A stretch of 64,000 nucleotides of DNA from Scolanthus callimorphus (GCA_033964015.1 CM066915.1:496001-560000); one strand, 5' to 3'; shown: positions 29,201 to 36,338, counted from the first letter of the stretch. Program-made: numbers and translations. Notes: generated from the sequence alone by a model not told the origin.

Positions 29201-32073
29201 CAGCTCTATAGCATCTTATCAAAATAAAACAAAAGACAAATTATACCAAAGATTTGAAATAAAAAACCGGCTTTATTTGTAATTGCCTTTGATGAAAACG
29301 AAGTAAAGTCACATTTTTATGACCGTGCCGTTGTTTCTCGCTGCGGATTTTGAAAACTTCGCTTTGGGTTTGGGGGGATTGTTTTTTTTTTGTCCCGCCA
29401 GTCAAACAATCTATGCCAATCACGTCCTTGCCTTGTTTCGCCTAGTAGAGTCGACTGGCTTTCTGTCCCGCCAGTCAAACAATCTAAGCCAATCAGGTCC
29501 CTTTGTTTCGCCTAGAACAGTCGACTGGCTTTCTGTCCCGCCAGTCAAACAATCTAAGCCAATCACGTCCTTGCCTTGTTTCAGCTTGTGCTGTCGACTG
29601 GCTTTCTGTCCCGCCCGTCAAACAATCTAAGCCAATCAGGTCCCTGCCTTGTTTCTCCTTGTGCAGTCGATTGGCTTTCTGTCACGACGAAAACCCATTA
29701 GACTGCACCTGGCGAAACAGGACAAGGCGGATCTGATTGGCATGTACAGGGGCGAACTTTTTGACTCAAATTCACTGCGAGAAATCGGTATCGGCTGTAA
29801 AAGTACTTCCGATAGTAAAGAACTACCGATAGTAAAGAACCTAGTGCTGTGTTAATTTGCTCAAGGGTGAGATAGAAAAAAAACGTTTGTTAATATGCAC
29901 TGGGCATTTTAGACTCACAGATTATCTTGTATTGCTGTCCAAATGTAGGAAATTCACAGATTTGACACTAGATACTACTGATATTGTTAAATTTAGTGTA
30001 ACTATAATAGTGTTTTTATCACGTACGGGTCAAGCTTTTAGAACCTCCCATAAATTAACAGCTGATAAAGCCTCTTTCTATATATTTTCTTTCCGACTCG
30101 TACTTTATACTAGGAAATTAAGACTTATCGAACTTCAGGGAAAAATTCCCTTTCATAGTTCGATATTTGAGTTTTGCCAACAAAGAAATCGACCAAGATC
30201 GAGAGTGTGAATTTTTATTGTTTTTGGGAGGGGAACAATCAGAAAACAAGATATAATGAAAAGAGCCTTATCTATCTGCTAATGTAGTGTCATGAATATC
30301 AGTTTTTGCCGAATATTTGATGCTGTTTGACATTTAGCTATCCTCGTAAGAAAAAAAAAGACGAATTTGAAAACTTGCGTGCCCGCCAAGTCTTGTCGAT
30401 CTACCTCTTGTTTGAGTTGAGATCTTAAGACCAAATTCAAGGGTGATTAAAGGATTATCCCAGTTTACACAAAACATATTAAACTAGTGAGTTAACTAAG
30501 AAATTTTCTAATAACTGTTGATCTGTTTGCTTTGTAGGCAAGTAGATATAGCGGTTGTTAATACTATAAACCCTGACGTGAAAATTAACTAACACGCAAT
30601 TGAGCATTAAAGATATTATACACTTGAAAACGAAATTGCGACTTCAACATACATAATCCTTTAAAAAATGCCAATTGCGTATTATAAAAAAAACAGGAAT
30701 TTAAATGGTTTTATCCAAGAGTCTAAAAGTTGCGACTTTCGGAAAAGTCGCGAATTTCTTCAGCAGGTCGCAGGTGCTCGGTTCGTTTCTTCCTCGGCAC
30801 TTTAGGGGATTATTTTCGAATGTCTCGGGCGTGGATTTGTCTTGACCTAAAGGCTCCCGCTTTGGACTGTAAAAAAATTGAGCTTTCAGATCAAAGTTAG
30901 TAGATAGCTCAGATGTGTATCTGATTTTGCGCCATTCTATACAACAACCTTGTGAAGTCGAGCACGTCTCGCAAAGTATTTGCTTTCGTACACACATTCC
31001 ACAAGGATACCCATCCTGAGCTTTTCATCTCTGAAGCAATAAATGCACCCGAGATTCATATTCAAAACCCGAAGTTTTTTTTTCGAATCTTCGTCTTGCA
31101 TAGATTTTAAGTAAAAAAAGTTCTTAGAATCGGAAAAAGAAAGTAACACAGCTTTATTAAGAACCTGTCCAAATTCCACAGAACGCCCAATGAAGTGCCA
31201 CCTACTTGAATTTGTCTTGAATTGCTAGCGCTTTGTGTGGAGAAATATAGAGCAAGAAAGCGACCTTATTTTCTTCGCGAAACTTTGATGAAAATTGTAA
31301 TGAATTATGAATGGGAGCGCACTTTGCTTTCAAAAAAGAGATCTAAGGTGCTAAAAAAGGCAGGGTTTGTAGTATTGTCCTGTTGGTTGTCAGTGGTTTA
31401 TGAGTTTTTTCATAAACAAACCTCTTAACAATCGAACGTAGCTCTTCAATGGTTTCGCACTCGAAATATGGACCGAAGCTATGACGAAATATGACAAGTT
31501 CTAAGATTGAATTGCTTTAACCTTGGTAACTTTAATTAACACAGTATAAACAAAACTCGATTCGTACCTGCGACTTCAGAACATTTGCAATTGCCCTTTA
31601 GCTTCCCCGTTATAACGAGCACAGTTAGCATCAGGGAACCCAAACACACACACGACTATTATGCCAAATAGTAGAATAGTTCTGCGCTTTTCCCGCGTTA
31701 TTTCGGCCTTATACCAAGCGTCATCAAGCTCCCAAGCACTACGAACATGTTTTGGCTCCTTTGCATCCATTTCTTTTTCTTCTTTGGAGCCGAGAGGTCC
31801 CTTTGCGTTAGAAAATACTGGATTGACAACCATGACTTCAGAGGCAGCCTTCGCAGGGGTATCATTTTGAACATTTGGCGTTGTCTTTGCCGTAGCCTTC
31901 TTAGAACTGCAGGAGCTGCAACCGCGGCAATTCCGGTGATTACTCTTAATCTCTTCTTTCTCGTTTTCTTGTTTATCACAAACTTTAGGGTGCACTTTAA
32001 TCACGGAATTTTTCTTACTCAGTTTTCTTTCCATCGCATTACGGGCTCCAACTTTAGCGTCTGTAGAACTCAT
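11031..32073 (-). CDS. Type II transmembrane collagen-like protein, multi-exon, apparently frameshifted
   Basis: From the minus strand I read exons 31568-32073, 26273-26360, 18466-18492, 17313-17375, 16532-16561, 14962-15039, 12369-12620 and 11031-11219. Layout: a charged cytoplasmic N-terminus of about 130 residues with a Cys cluster, one transmembrane segment, a charged coiled-coil-like linker, 13 uninterrupted Gly-X-Y triplets, then a Cys-rich C-terminal domain ending HYWECPLAT. I associate this architecture with a large uncharacterised cnidarian family. Expected role: a trimeric cell-surface or matrix protein. Phases agree from exon 1 to 2 (after the frameshift) and among the last six exons. 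Exon 2 ends with two bases of a codon while 18466-18492 reads best in phase 0, so a linker exon is unaccounted for. A frameshift at 31634-31636 breaks the frame unless it is an assembly error. Two separate gene fragments remain possible, because a CLN3-like gene lies between exons 2 and 3. Confidence 0.6.
11506..11792. repeat. Inverted-repeat arm 1 (partner 17690-17970)
   Basis: About 285 bp match the reverse complement of 17690-17970, including CAAGAAAATTTCGCC, CCGACGTTGCAAAAC, CCCCCTTACCTTATTTGG, CGCCATTTT and AAACGACAGCACTTTC. In the orientation of the partner, ATGGCGACCAAGAGAA opens a frame of about 37 codons ending at TAA. Both arms lie in introns of the membrane collagen. Confidence 0.75.
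11926..11948. repeat. (GAAA)n microsatellite
   Basis: About five tandem AAGAAAGA/GAAA units followed by a purine-rich tail. Confidence 0.8.
12044..12223. mobile_element. MITE family A, copy 3 (collagen last intron)
   Basis: 180 bp, from CACAGGGAATTTCTGCAGAA to GCAGAAATTCCCTGTG, full length like copy 1. TTC flanks both sides (12041-12043 and 12224-12226), suggesting a 3-bp target duplication. Confidence 0.85.
12369..12620 (-). CDS. Membrane collagen: Gly-X-Y exon
   Basis: 84 codons between acceptor TTATCATAACAG and donor GAG|GTGAGT, phase 0 both sides. After IHLLSAMTGQ come 13 Gly-X-Y triplets (GLRGYNGSQGPPGPQ onward to GHMGPHG), then ANFSLCEHK and a Ser/Thr/acidic tail ending VVTEPE. An unspliced frame continues into the intron and MITE copy 3 and should not be used. 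Confidence 0.8.
12841..14724. mobile_element. 1.9-kb TIR element, terminus AGGCTGCATTCATTATG
   Basis: AGGCTGCATTCATTATGTAT and ACTACAGGGGGG at the left are mirrored at 14690-14724. Subterminal zones on both sides carry runs of ATCCCCC / GATCCCCCC words. Related right-end sequence (ATCCTCTGCCCC) appears near 25787. No transposase frame is visible, so it is non-autonomous or captured. It lies in a collagen intron. Confidence 0.7.
14962..15039 (-). CDS. Membrane collagen: linker exon
   Basis: 26 codons between acceptor AAATAATTTCAG and donor AAG|GTGAGT, phase 0 both sides. It reads MNVTLQTRGDALHDKIISMN and ends TSLTEK. Hydrophobic positions are spaced as in a coiled coil, and two N-glycosylation sequons (NVT, NTS) fit an extracellular stalk. 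Confidence 0.7.
15515..16328. mobile_element. hAT-like non-autonomous element, 8-bp target duplication GACTTGCC
   Basis: GACTTGCC occurs at 15507-15514 and 16329-16336. The ends CGGAGGGTCTAATTTGCAGG and CCTGCAAATTAGACCCTCCG are inverted, with arms of about 150 bp. TGCAGGT words repeat at the left end and ACCTGCA words at the right. The 8-bp duplication is typical of hAT (also P) elements. No transposase is seen. Confidence 0.8.
16532..16561 (-). CDS. Possible 30-bp linker exon of membrane collagen
   Basis: Ten codons (CNQTKGFINK) between acceptor ATATACAG and donor AAG|GTTAGT, phase 0 both sides, matching its neighbours. The pyrimidine tract is weak and the exon tiny, so it may be fortuitous. 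Confidence 0.4.
16928..17298. mobile_element. MITE family C, copy 1, 7-bp target duplication GACGGAG
   Basis: The ends CAAGAGTGGATTA and TAATCCACTCTTG are inverted, with inner arms TCAGAAAAGTGTCTATTTTT / AAAAATAGACACTTTTCTGA. GACGGAG occurs at 16921-16927 and 17299-17305. A second copy is at 34391-34756. The insertion lies 14 bp from a collagen splice donor. Confidence 0.9.
17313..17375 (-). CDS. Membrane collagen: coiled-coil-like linker exon
   Basis: 21 codons between acceptor TTTCATCAG and donor AAG|GTAATG, phase 0 both sides. It reads ITLLENALGDFTKKYEELNN plus K. Leu, Phe and Tyr fall at heptad-like spacing among charged residues, as expected of a trimer-nucleating stalk. The neighbouring MITE starts in the intron just after the donor. 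Confidence 0.65.
17474..17580. repeat. Fragment of TTTTTAGGGGT-motif repeat
   Basis: ACCTTTTAGGGGTCAAAATC and ACTTTTTAGGGGTAAAATCG followed by GTCCCCCCC resemble the right end of the element at 53038-53432. Confidence 0.5.
17690..17970. repeat. Inverted-repeat arm 2 (partner 11506-11792)
   Basis: Reverse complement of 11506-11792. In this arm ATGGCGACCAAGAGAA opens a frame of about 37 codons ending at TAA, after which the same frame continues through about 30 further codons. This looks like a decayed element-derived coding fragment rather than a host gene. Confidence 0.7.
17991..18165. mobile_element. MITE family A, copy 4
   Basis: CACAGGGAATTTTTGCAGAA to GCAGAAATTCCCTGTA, about 175 bp, with the internal palindromic motifs of the family. 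It lies immediately beside inverted-repeat arm 2. Confidence 0.85.
18466..18492 (-). CDS. Possible 27-bp linker exon of membrane collagen
   Basis: REEQTQDEK in phase 0 between an excellent acceptor (TTTTTTTGTTTCTTTCAG) and donor AAG|GTATTA. Phase agrees with the downstream linker exons but not with exon 26273-26360. The charged composition suits the stalk. Very short, hence tentative. Confidence 0.45.
18500..18970. other. Non-coding spacer
   Basis: AT-rich sequence without credible exons or recognisable repeats; probably intronic if the membrane-collagen model holds. Confidence 0.4.
18971..20045. repeat. Inverted repeat pair with ~0.8-kb loop
   Basis: 18971-19110 and about 19920-20045 are inverted copies sharing AATATGATCTACTT, AGACCACTTTGT and CCCTAACATGCTCTGGAT. 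This could be the termini of a diverged TIR element. The loop (19111-19919) has no recognisable coding. Confidence 0.6.
20343..20542. mobile_element. MITE family D, copy 1, terminus GTGTTTCCAAAAATATCC
   Basis: TGTGTTTCCCAAAAATATCC at the left and GGATATTTTTTGGAAACACA at the right, with ATTCCAGAGGGG motifs and G-rich runs inside. Related termini (TGTGTGATTCC / GGAATCACACA) bound 48723-48902 and 49730-49892, and half-copies occur near 41887 and 43540. Confidence 0.75.
20550..22032. other. Intergenic sequence with G22 tract
   Basis: No exon seen. There is a G homopolymer of about 22 bases from 21303. At 21927-21963 GGAGCTCCGCTTTTAGCCAG and following match the reverse complement of 58728-58760, a fragment of the repeat that carries the CRE array. 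The remainder is AT-rich. Confidence 0.5.
22287..23017 (-). CDS. CLN3: CLN3-like exon 2
   Basis: 731 bp from acceptor CTTGTTTCAG|GGTTAACG to TAG. The frame is open through the acidic, Cys-containing cytoplasmic loop (DKPECEDSHS... LSDEEDRMDG) that joins the two halves of the transporter fold. The Met at 22838 is internal. Confidence 0.8.
22287..24253 (-). CDS. CLN3: CLN3/battenin-like multipass membrane protein, 2 exons
   Basis: Exon 1 runs 24253-23812 (ATG to ACAG|GTTAGT) and exon 2 23017-22287 (CTTGTTTCAG| to TAG). The phase-1 junction is exact and gives 390 residues, against about 438 in human battenin. The first membrane segment, FILLGICSVIHLYLVASAGQ followed by DIL, lines up with the conserved battenin start (LLGLC...AHDIL). 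Later matches are VLLLASGIPGIVVRL, the GIP segment after the junction, the QYYMLAF block and WFRFIPSFSLTVVL. About ten hydrophobic segments are present. CLN3 proteins sit in lysosomal membranes and affect lysosomal pH and export of glycerophosphodiesters. The usual SSGTGGAG-like loop is replaced by GCQTGYTLAST, so this may be a diverged paralog. It would lie, on the same strand, inside an intron of the membrane collagen if that model is right. Confidence 0.8.
23056..23215. repeat. Palindromic repeat in CLN3-like intron
   Basis: GTTTATAACTACGATAAAGAC and its partner ATATCGTAGTTATAGACACG form an inverted repeat. CTGATGAAGTGTCTATTGCG follows and forms a further small hairpin. Confidence 0.5.
23812..24253 (-). 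CDS. CLN3: CLN3-like exon 1
   Basis: Begins MSDKPLKKNFIC, with a short basic cytoplasmic N-terminus and then four to five membrane segments. It ends in the codon split ACA G|GTTAGT. The N-terminus is shorter than in vertebrate battenin. Confidence 0.8.
24254..24971. other. Region upstream of CLN3-like gene
   Basis: Expected to hold promoter and 5'UTR of the CLN3-like gene. I see no distinctive core promoter. AT-rich low-complexity words such as TTTTCAATTCAATATTGCA recur between 24490 and 24670. Confidence 0.35.
24972..25215. repeat. Two tandem ~121-bp copies
   Basis: Unit: CATTTTRGCTCATTCAGGGG ... CAACTTGTCTCGCAACG ... CACAACAACATAATTGC. The second copy starts about 121 bp after the first and differs at few positions. 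The CAACTTGTCTCGCAAC word is shared with the element at 1565-1950. Confidence 0.85.
25872..26239. mobile_element. 368-bp TIR element, terminus TACTACCGAAACAGGTAGAG
   Basis: TACTACCGAAACAGGTAGAG CGTTTAT at the left is exactly mirrored at 26213-26239. The interior has no recognisable coding. Confidence 0.75.
26273..26360 (-). CDS. Membrane collagen exon 2: coiled-coil-like stalk
   Basis: 88 bp after the acceptor GTTATTGCAACCACAG and before donor GAC|GTAAGT. It completes the single G left by exon 1 and reads TTALQSDPAHTSQLRTLEEN then ITRFQERR. It ends two bases into a codon. Only one of three frames is open, and that frame is the one exon 1 predicts. Confidence 0.7.
26385..26720. repeat. Three tandem ~110-bp copies, related copy at 56905-56985
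   Basis: Unit: ATCTTTCACATTAGGACTGT CCGCCAATACTGTAGATTATGTGC TATTTTTAGCATC TTATGGGCAGGAGTCCATTAC, with variable deletion of the last part. CACCAATACTGTTGATGCGC and TTTTTAGCATC at about 56950 belong to the same family, and ATTATGTGCTATATTTAGCA at 27572 is a further fragment. Confidence 0.75.
26724..26839. repeat. 116-bp foldback hairpin
   Basis: AACCATTATCCTGC pairs with GCAGGATAATGGTT. CAGAATATCGTCTGAT pairs with ATCAGACGATATTCTG. The tip GGGACGAAGTCCC is itself palindromic. It interrupts the tandem array to its left. Confidence 0.8.
26838..27026. mobile_element. TIR element, terminus TTATTATTCAGCACATCGAT
   Basis: TTATTATTCAGCACATCGAT at the left and ATCGATGTACTGAATAATAA at the right. About 190 bp, no coding. 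Confidence 0.6.
27032..27420. mobile_element. TIR-like element, inverted relative of 5960-6404
   Basis: TTATTATTCAGCCATGCC and GGTAGCTGAATAATAA bound about 390 bp whose interior matches GRL intron 1 (5960-6404) in reverse. A short hydrophilic frame at 27174-27389 is not conserved in the other copy. Confidence 0.6.
27449..27544. repeat. 96-bp foldback hairpin
   Basis: GATAGTGAGATTTGTCAACGC pairs with GCGTTGCCAAATCTCACTATC, and TTATCCGCCTCAGC with a GGCAGATAA arm. The GRL intron 1 copy retains a truncated version. Confidence 0.75.
27796..28120. mobile_element. MITE family F, copy 1 (copy 2 at 61957-62248)
   Basis: Bounded by AAGCCGGTTAACACATGG and AAGTGTAGACGGATCTT. Shared interior words with 61957-62248 (inverted) include GAGAAAAATCGCCGCGAC, TTGCAATTCCAACT, TTCAAATCGCA and GAGTTGACGC. 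Confidence 0.7.
28121..29391. other. Non-coding spacer with one palindrome
   Basis: No credible exon. An imperfect palindrome at about 28930-29045 (AACGGACGGTCAAG / GAGTCCGTTTTTACAG; AATTGGTTATCTCAGACTCA / TGAGTCTGAGAAATGACCAATT) may be a small foldback element. The rest is AT-rich. Confidence 0.45.
29392..29700. repeat. ~73-bp tandem repeat, four units plus a partial
   Basis: Units start GTCCCGCCAGTCAAACAATC at 29392, 29465, 29535 and 29608, with a degenerate start at 29681. Each contains AAGCCAATCA, CTTGTTTC and GTCGACTGGCTTTCT. The overlapping plus-strand frames here are repeat artefacts. Confidence 0.85.
29701..31567. other. Probable intron/intergenic, no gene seen
   Basis: A 117-codon plus frame at 29857-30210 and minus frames at 30701-31179 have no recognisable motif or supporting splice sites. 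If exons 1 and 2 of the membrane collagen are joined, this is part of its first intron. Confidence 0.4.
31568..32073 (-). CDS. Membrane collagen exon 1: cytoplasmic tail and transmembrane segment, with apparent 1-base frameshift
   Basis: Starts MSSTDAKVGARNAMERKL. A Cys cluster (NCRGCSSCSSKK), an acidic/basic region and EITREKRRTILLFG lead into the membrane segment. As written, the frame leaves the segment at FGFPDANC and stops at TGA 20 codons later. Removing one base from the CCC run (plus GGG at 31634-31636) restores a hydrophobic run (LMLTVLVITGKLKG), then NCKCSEVA and a donor (GCAG|GTACGA) leaving exactly the one base that exon 26273-26360 needs. This looks like a sequencing/assembly error or a recent inactivating mutation. 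Basic residues before the segment predict an N-in (type II) topology. Confidence 0.7.
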
Positions 32074-32500
32074 ACAGAAAATTAATCACTGCTCAATGCA
32101 TTGACTTCAAGCTGACTTCACCACTGTTGAACTTAAATCTGCGTGGTGCGCGTAACAAATGGGTCTTTAATAACGCTGAATTCTTCTCCTGCGCTGTGCT
32201 TTCGTTCACTGGCCCATTTCTTGCATCACGTGATAGACAAATTTCTTTCAATTCCGCCGCAGGTGTAAGGAACTCCTAAATGGATATTGGAATCTCTGTG
32301 GTCTCGGAGGAACTTTCTGTCTTTCAGTGAAAATGCATTATATAGGTTTACTTCATCATTGTCGAGTGTCGCTTGACATATATGAGGTTGTTATGGCAAC
32401 GATGGATAGTATCAGCCAACGTGACGGAGTGTCCTATAGGTAAGTCACGAGTGTACGAGTTTATCTCGGACTCGATGGCGCGCGTGTTATTAGCTAGTAC
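32074..32500. other. Region upstream of membrane collagen exon 1
   Basis: Should include 5'UTR and promoter of the minus-strand gene. No clear motif beyond AT-rich words. No repeat recognised. Confidence 0.3.
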
Positions 32501-32885
32501 GGGGGCACTTTCCATTTGACACAAATTTCTGGTTCGAGTTTCCGGGAATTCCTATGGTCAAATGGAAAGGTTCAAACCGAAAAATCACACGTGAAAACGT
32601 CTCCACTGGGAATCGAAATAGGCTGGGATCGAGCTTTCCATTTACCACAAATTTTCGGTAATACCGGTTGGAAATCAAATGGAAAGCGTCTTTTGGGGGA
32701 AATAACCGGGAATGATGTCAAATGGAAAGCGATTTCCCGAAATTTGATTCAAATTCAGGGTTCTGAGGTAAGCTCAAAAGGTTGTCCCAAATTAAATTTC
32801 CGAAAATTTTTCCCGGGTTTGGCGCTTTCCCGATTTGACTTCTAACCGAAAATTCCCGGGATTTTTGTCAAATGGAAAGCGCCCC
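32501..32885. mobile_element. TIR element with CTTTCCATTTGAC motifs
   Basis: GGGGGCACTTTCCATTTGAC at the left and GTCAAATGGAAAGCGCCCC at the right are inverted. The core motif recurs internally in both orientations (about 32560, 32634, 32668 and 32718), as subterminal repeats do. No coding. Confidence 0.8.
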
Positions 32886-34127
32886 GCGGCTATATAAGCA
32901 TTGAGAACATGTGCTGCAATATTTTCATAATTCTGCGAACTCTACGCCAACTAACAAACCGCGGTTTGGCTTCCGTCAATAAAACGAGTGAACAACTCTG
33001 GGTGATTTCACGCAGGTTTTGAGAGTTTTTTTGAACTAAATAAATGACTAACTAGCTAGGCTTTCAAAGCCAAATTTCCCACTATGCAAACGCGTCAGTT
33101 TTTTTTTTTTGGGGGGGGGGGCACCATTTTTCACATACCGTAAACGCTCTAATAAGCCCCCTCTCTTAATAATATGCGAAATTGTACATAGTAGTTGTAC
33201 TGTTTTCGTTATTCGAACCCCTGTGTCTATTGAAAACGTTTTTTCGCGCGGCTAAAATCTCGCTCGTATGTCGATGAGTTTCTTGCGCTTTTTCTTCGAA
33301 AGATGGCACGAGAGCTTGCTACTTTAAATCCTGCATTTTATTCATGTCTGCGATGGCTTGCTCTTGAGCGGTCTTGAGACAGAGAAAATCTCACTTATTA
33401 CCATTAGACATAATTGAAAGTAACCTAGCACGCTTAGTGTAATCAAAATGCTATTTGCGGAAATGTATCAAAGCCTCTCACTGTCTTTCGTATTGAAAAA
33501 AATTGTTACAAAAGAAGATACAAATGAACTTTGGCATTCACCAAATTTAATTCCTCCTCATTTTGACACTCGCCTGTGAGTTGTCACTAGCACTAATGTA
33601 GCGCCCCATGAATTGAGAGGCGGTACTTGCCAATTGATAACTGATCAGCGTAAATGAGGCTGGCCATGAGATCGTATCGTAACCGATACGCGATACAGTA
33701 TGTTTTAATCGCCTTCGTGTAGCAAGAAGCCAAAAGCGTCGAAATTTTAACAGCAACAATTATCAAAAATAACAACTCATTCAAACAGTAAAGAATGCCT
33801 TTAGCATGATATGGTGAGAAAAGATTGGCAAAGATATTCGCAGATTCCGACTCAGCTTTTGAGGAATTTGTCTCATTTGAACAGGTCTACCTCAACCCAA
33901 ACACGCTAAATTTTTTCAGCGGGATAGACATGCTTTGGTTGCTTTTATTAATTTCTTGGCGTTTTTGTGGAATTTGAAACGGTCGAAAAATCCAAGATGG
34001 CTGATCCAAGATGGCGGCCAAAACGTCAGGCTTCGCGGCTATGACGTCAACGTCCGTTGCCATGACTACATAACATGGCCAAACTGGAGTACTCATTAGT
34101 ACTTGGCGAGTGCTTTGGGCTTTTCCA
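32886..34127. other. Non-coding spacer with T10G10 run
   Basis: T and G homopolymers abut at about 33099-33121. No exon recognised; short minus frames at 33547-33784 and 33887-34268 lack family features. CCAAGATGGC occurs twice at 33992-34015. Confidence 0.4.
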
Positions 34128-34349
34128 CATTCTCTTACCCAGAGCTCCCCGACTCGTCTCCTCGCGGGGGAGGCTCTGGTGACAGCCACTGACGCATGCG
34201 CGACATTTCATGAAGAGCCGTTGAGAGAAAGATGTTTCTGCGCAAGCACCAAGTTCAAAACCAGCCAATCAGCAACGGTCCTCAAATGGATGTCCCCAGA
34301 AAGCCTCCCCTGCGAGCAGACGAGCTGATGAGCTCTGGGTACGAGAATG
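34128..34349. mobile_element. MITE family E, copy 1
   Basis: CATTCTCTTACCCAGAGCTC at the left and GAGCTCTGGGTACGAGAATG at the right. The inner words GGGGAGGCTCTGGTGACA and TGTCCCCAGAAAGCCTCCCC are inverted. Copies at 44093-44284 and 57187-57400; a stray end at about 36566-36586. Confidence 0.85.
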
Positions 34350-34390
34350 GCTTTTCAACGCCTGGTGTAGACGACGTACCAGGTGAATTC

Positions 34391-34756
34391 AAGAGTGGAT
34401 TATCAAGAGTTTCCATATTTACTATGTACGCCCGTATCACAGTGAGAAAAGTGTCTATTTTTAGAACTAGGCCATTCCGTGAAAATTCGTCATCCACAGG
34501 GTTCCCACTTTCTCTCCACGCAACAGTTGTGAGATCCAGCCTAAAATTAAATCGCAGATCAATCGAAAAAACCTTTAAAGTCTCAAAGATAAGGTAGGAT
34601 ATTCTCTATTTGTTGTGTATTGGGTATACGAGCATTCGAACCTGAGCATTCGAATACTTTCGCGCGCGAAATTCAAATCTAAAAATAGACACTTTTCTGA
34701 CTGTGATGTGGACAAATACAGTAAGGAAGATTCTAACTCTTGTTAATCCACTCTTG
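34391..34756. mobile_element. MITE family C, copy 2
   Basis: CAAGAGTGGATTA to TAATCCACTCTTG, about 95% alike 16928-17298 by eye. The flanks GTGAATT (34384-34390) and GTGAGTT (34757-34763) look like a 7-bp target duplication with one change. Confidence 0.9.
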
Positions 34757-35134
34757 GTGAGTTCTGTTCCATTGTGTGACACTTTCCGAGCTTTAAATTA
34801 CAGGGATTACTGAGTTTCAATGGTGTAACACTCTGGGCATCCTTGAGATTATCTTTCAGGGGATTCATGGTTATATGTCAGTCACGGAAAAAAATCAGAC
34901 GAAAGGACGGTGTGCGCATGCGCAATCGGACAACTTAAAAAGAAACTCATTTCTGTGTCATTTTAATGCCTACTATTGATTATGAGTAAAAAATATCTGC
35001 TAAGCGGCAACTGTGGAAAACTACAGTTAAAAAGAGAACTACTACACTACTAGATAAAGGGAAAACCAGAAACGTGTCCCACATGGATCTCTAACACACT
35101 CTTCAGACTTAAATACATTCGTGATGCATAAATA

Positions 35135-35345
35135 GTTAGTTGGTTGTTCAATAACGGTACAAGGGGCGTCCTTATATGGTCTGGTGGCCGGGCGTTCTCT
35201 CACCCATAGGTATCTAGCTACTGAGCAATTCAACACCAGGATAGCGACTGTCAGGGCCGAAATCTCTGGCGTGGGCGTAAGAACCGTACGGTCGCTATAC
35301 GACGCTTCAGCTCTTTGTCTGGAAATGTAGACTAAAATATGAAAA
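35135..35345. repeat. Dispersed repeat, direct copy at 55104-55265
   Basis: Both copies share CTGGTGGCCGGGCGTT, GGATAGCGACTGTC, GGGCCGAAATCTCTGGCGTG, GGGCGTAAGAACC and TTTGTCTGGAA. The copies differ by a deletion after GGCGTTC. Not recognisable as tRNA, 5S or snRNA derived. Confidence 0.7.
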
Positions 35346-35410
35346 TCCGCGAACGAGGTATTTTGCCAAGCTGGATCCTGATAAACGGACCTGTCAACCA
35401 GTTGAACTGA

Positions 35411-36338
35411 GAAAAATATATATAATGAAAGGTCGACGAACAGCTTAAACGATGATTATTTAATACGATATTTCAATCGGCCATTACCGATCTTCTTCAG
35501 GTTTTGAATGGAGATATTTACATTGCACAGTTATCGCCGCAAAGAAGCAAAGAAGCTTTCCCTGATCCTCCTTAATTGCCTTTCGCAGAAGCCCTAACCT
35601 TCGAGACCTTCTTGTTAAAGCTGAGCTTACTAAACCTTTCATAAACAACCTCCCTACTGGCTCGTACCGTTGCGCGATAACTGTAATACTTGTAAATATA
35701 TCGCAGATGGCATAACGTCCTATTCTTTTAACGCCACTAACGAAACCCGAAACATAACTTCTAGAATAACCTGCAAAACTAATAATGTAATATACATGAT
35801 TGAGTGTAAACGCTGCCACCTACAATATATAGGCGAAACTAAACGTCAACTTCGTGAACGGTTTAATGAACACCGACGTACTTTAGATTCTGACAGTCAA
35901 TCTACTCCTACTACCGCTGCCCTCCACTTCCATAATACAGCTAACCACATTGCCTCTGACATGCTTTTAATCCCTTTAGAAAAACTTAAATCTAACCGCG
36001 ACTCTATACGCAAAGCCAGAGAAGCTTTTCTCATCACAGAGCTCGAACTCTAACTCCTAATGGTCTTAACATAAGAGATGAAAGTTTTGTTAATTTTAGC
36101 TGTAATTAATCCTTAGTTTTGTTTGATATTATTTTATCTTTTATCTGTCACTTCTCAAGCACCGTATCATATGTATTTTCTTTTTTTTAAAATGTGACCG
36201 TTATTTTATTTATATCCAGCATGCAATGTAAATATCTCCATTCAAAACCTGAAGAAGATCGGTAATGGCCGATTGAAATATCGTATTAAATAATCATCGT
36301 TTAAGCTGTTCGTCGACCTTTCATTATATATATTTTTC
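35411..36338 (+). mobile_element. Penelope-like retroelement fragment with inverted flanking repeats
   Basis: Arms 35411-35527 and 36222-36338 are near-identical reverse complements (about 117 bp, TATATATAATGAAAGGTCGA outward). Between them lies the 3' part of a Penelope-like coding region: a decayed reverse-transcriptase tail (about 35570-35665, FRRSPNLRDLL) and then a GIY-YIG endonuclease domain. Penelope-like elements use such non-LTR terminal repeats, sometimes in inverted arrangement. The right arm carries CTGAAGA, a stem ATCGG/CCGAT and GAAA, resembling the hammerhead ribozyme core reported in these repeats. The copy is 5' truncated. Confidence 0.8.
35570..36053 (+). pseudogene. Penelope-like RT tail plus GIY-YIG endonuclease domain, frameshifted
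   Basis: 35570-35665 reads FRRSPNLRDLLVKAELTKPF in one frame, the linker after the reverse transcriptase core in this family. A frameshift near 35670 moves to the frame of 35670-36053. That frame has NCNTCKYI, then the nuclease signature VIYMIECKRC and YIGETKRQLRERFNEHRR, followed by a conserved His region and FLITELEL. The Tyr, Arg and Glu-bearing GIY-YIG elements are largely kept, but the upstream catalytic RT motifs are missing, so it cannot be autonomous. Confidence 0.8.

Noticed and set aside
29392..29700. CRISPR-like array
   Set aside because: Units are contiguous near-identical copies with no unique spacers, in animal DNA.
31222..31428. 68-codon basic plus-strand frame
   Set aside because: No homology signal, no splice partners, AT-rich context; likely chance.
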